From contig JAJDBM010000038.1 of NCBI GenBank assembly GCA_029261355.1, positions 42,488 through 106,487 on the forward strand: 64,000 bases of DNA, written 5' to 3'. Source of the DNA: Nitrospirales bacterium (GTDB lineage: Bacteria > Nitrospirota > Nitrospiria > Nitrospirales > UBA8639). Shown in pieces: positions 62,829 to 64,000 of the stretch. The stretch's first letter is position 1. Each line of letters begins with the position of its first letter. Below the pieces are notes generated by a model. The model did not search any database and was not told the origin of the DNA. It saw only the letters and a list, made by a program, of their open reading frames with translations. Made by a program: the position numbers and the translations under genes.

Positions 62829-63425
62829 ATGATTACGGCAATTGGAGATGTGCTGAGACGATGTTACGAACGAGGATGGATTACCTCACGAGACGGCAAT
62901 TGCAGTTTACGGCGAGCGAGGAGCGTCTATATTTCTATTACCCCATCTGGGTGGCGTAAGACGATCGTCCATCCAGAGCACATGATCAAAATTAGATTAG
63001 CCGATGGGGAAATGCAGATTCCCGAAGGAACAAATCCATCTGGCGAATTACATATGCATTATCTGTTGCTGAAGGGAATGAATAGAACGCGCGCTATCGT
63101 GCACGTACACCCGACTCATGTGGTCGCGGCTATCTATAGAGGTTTCGACTTACAAAAAATCTGTGAAGATTTTCCAGAAATCTATCGCTACACCCGCATT
63201 GGCCCAACAGTGCCGATGTTGCCAGCCGTTAGCTCAGAACTAGGAGAAGCAACCGCTCACGCATTGGGCGTAACCAAGGATAACCCAGCTGGAGAATTTG
63301 ACATTGTCGGCCAGGCCAACCATGGCGTCTGCTCAATGGCACCAGACCCTTGGTCAGCTTATGAACATATAGAACGCCTGAATCATATCTGTGAAATTGT
63401 ATTAAATAGCGGCGTATCACCTTGA
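62829..63425 (+). CDS. Class II aldolase/adducin-family protein
   Basis: It has 198 residues. Zinc-site and catalytic residues are in SGELHMH and HVHPTH, with a third His in QANHGV. The N-terminal SRDGNCSLR corresponds to the SGNISxR phosphate-binding loop of this family. Related enzymes cleave L-fuculose phosphate, epimerise ribulose phosphate or dehydrate methylthioribulose phosphate. The exact reaction cannot be read from sequence. AAGGAG lies upstream of the ATG, slightly far. Confidence 0.82.
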   Translation: MITAIGDVLRRCYERGWITSRDGNCSLRRARSVYISITPSGWRKTIVHPEHMIKIRLADGEMQIPEGTNPSGELHMHYLLLKGMNRTRAIVHVHPTHVVAAIYRGFDLQKICEDFPEIYRYTRIGPTVPMLPAVSSELGEATAHALGVTKDNPAGEFDIVGQANHGVCSMAPDPWSAYEHIERLNHICEIVLNSGVSP

Positions 63426-63732
63426 TAAATATATTCAAAGGCGACAATCTTCACTCCTAAACATGGATCAATATTTTAATAGCATCATTGAATTGATCTA
63501 GCACTCATTGACTATGGAGACGTATTGTCAGTGTATCCTCACACCCTCAACCTAGACTTCCCATTGCCCGTACACGTCCCCTTCCAATCTACCGTTATAC
63601 GTGCATTCTCGTTGACGGCTTCTTGCTCCAACGATCAGTGATCGCTATAGTAACCACCGCTCATGACAACTAAAAAATCTAACTTCGTTTTTTCACTAGC
63701 TAATATAACCGTCTCCACGGAAAGGAGTGTCC
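63426..63732. other. Intergenic region upstream of the histone-like gene
   Basis: There are 307 bp without a gene or repeat. It presumably carries the promoter for the H1-like gene. Confidence 0.4.
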
Positions 63733-64000
63733 ATGGCTCAGAAGAAAGCTTCGCGTCAGTCAAACAAGAAAGGCTCATCAGATAAGGTTATCTCAAAGGC
63801 AAAACCAAAGCTGAAGTCTGCCGCTTCAACAAAAAAGAAAGTCGCAGTCACAACCAAGCCTAAAACTAAAACTGCAAGTCCTAAAAAGTCCGCACCACAA
63901 ATGGCAAACAAGAGGCCTGTTGCCAAAACGAAGACCAAACCAAAGCTGAAGTCTGCCGCTTCAACAAAAAAGAAAGTCGCAGTCACAACCAAGTCTAAAA
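63733..64000 (+). CDS. Histone H1-like Lys/Ala-rich protein (partial, runs off window)
   Basis: The first 89 codons are present; AAGGAG lies six bases before the ATG. The composition is Lys, Ala, Ser, Thr and Pro with almost no hydrophobic residues, like the C-terminal tail of histone H1 or bacterial AlgP/Hc1-like nucleoid proteins. A block PKLKSAASTKKKVAVTTK is repeated after 45 codons, and the DNA copies (63802 onward and 63937 onward) are identical for 57 bases, so the repeat is recent. It likely binds DNA non-specifically through charge. The C-terminus is not visible. Confidence 0.8.
   Translation, partial: MAQKKASRQSNKKGSSDKVISKAKPKLKSAASTKKKVAVTTKPKTKTASPKKSAPQMANKRPVAKTKTKPKLKSAASTKKKVAVTTKSK

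Noticed and set aside
63756..63992. A minus-strand hydrophobic frame opposite the histone-like gene
   Set aside because: It is the complement of the Lys/Ala repeat; its Phe/Val/Leu repeats arise from codon complementarity.
1..64000. CRISPR array to accompany the CARF protein
   Set aside because: No regularly spaced identical direct repeats were seen anywhere in the window; the dispersed repeats are far apart and not array-like.

Overview
The window reads as chromosomal DNA of a free-living Gram-negative bacterium, most likely a member of the Nitrospirota (Nitrospira or a close relative). This is inference. It rests on the gene mix (a large set of multi-PAS histidine kinases, di-heme cytochrome c peroxidase, CbbQ/NorQ-type ATPase, cobalamin radical-SAM enzyme beside ubiE, LPS-heptose gene gmhA, Tol-Pal thioesterase) and on an intergenic element near 18.4 kb that resembles, from memory, a repeat common in Nitrospira genomes. 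Coding density is high, base composition is moderate, and there is no prophage, intact insertion sequence, CRISPR array or rRNA operon. One tRNA gene, tRNA-Gln(TTG), lies at 46.77 kb with a good promoter.

Layout. 0-1.7 kb: end of a TfoX-N protein and a periplasmic thioredoxin. 1.7-10.7 kb: a seven-gene same-strand operon led by a glycoside hydrolase-GT2 fusion, then an ABC exporter, two hexapeptide acyltransferases, a GT-B glycosyltransferase, a methyltransferase and a secreted beta-propeller protein. It looks like a locus that makes, decorates and exports a glycan. 11.3 kb: a secreted protein with a C-terminal membrane/basic tail. 12.2-14.6 kb: ubiE plus a cobalamin radical-SAM gene, possibly quinone related. 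14.8-19.3 kb: SF2 helicase, a secreted unknown, a HAD phosphatase, repeat DNA and a pentapeptide protein. 19.7-25.4 kb: STAS protein, a two-component pair, a lipoprotein and a CbbQ/NorQ ATPase. 25.7-30.2 kb: ATP-grasp-like protein, glutaredoxin, KamA-type aminomutase, dCTP deaminase and a membrane protein. 30.4-32.7 kb: two sugar/nucleotide transferases and an SDR. 32.7-36.3 kb (minus strand): an orphan CARF protein of the CRISPR-associated TIGR02710 type, a YbgC thioesterase, cytochrome c peroxidase and lipB. 36.5-38.1 kb: gmhA and a partner. 38.2-42.9 kb: an NtrC-like regulator with an altered GAFTGA loop, convergent with a periplasmic-binding-protein/histidine-kinase pair. 43-46.7 kb: zinc-ribbon protein, ApaH-like phosphatase, alpha/beta hydrolase, MOSC protein and methyltransferase. 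47-59.7 kb: three signalling blocks around a Rieske oxygenase, a TM0106-type RecB-like nuclease and pyrF. 60-64 kb: nitroreductase, TraB/GumN protein, a frameshifted thioredoxin pseudogene, a class II aldolase-like protein and the start of a histone H1-like protein.

The most notable signals are four things. First, the hydrolase-transferase fusion operon. Second, the CARF protein with no CRISPR genes nearby and a degenerate ligand motif. Third, a dispersed ~130-240 bp family with short terminal inverted repeats, present at least four times (near 10.9, 20.1, 59.8 and 62.4 kb). Fourth, two signalling proteins with altered key residues: Glu at the phospho-acceptor position of a receiver domain, and EGFTSA in place of GAFTGA. 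All assignments are from reading the sequence; no database search was run.
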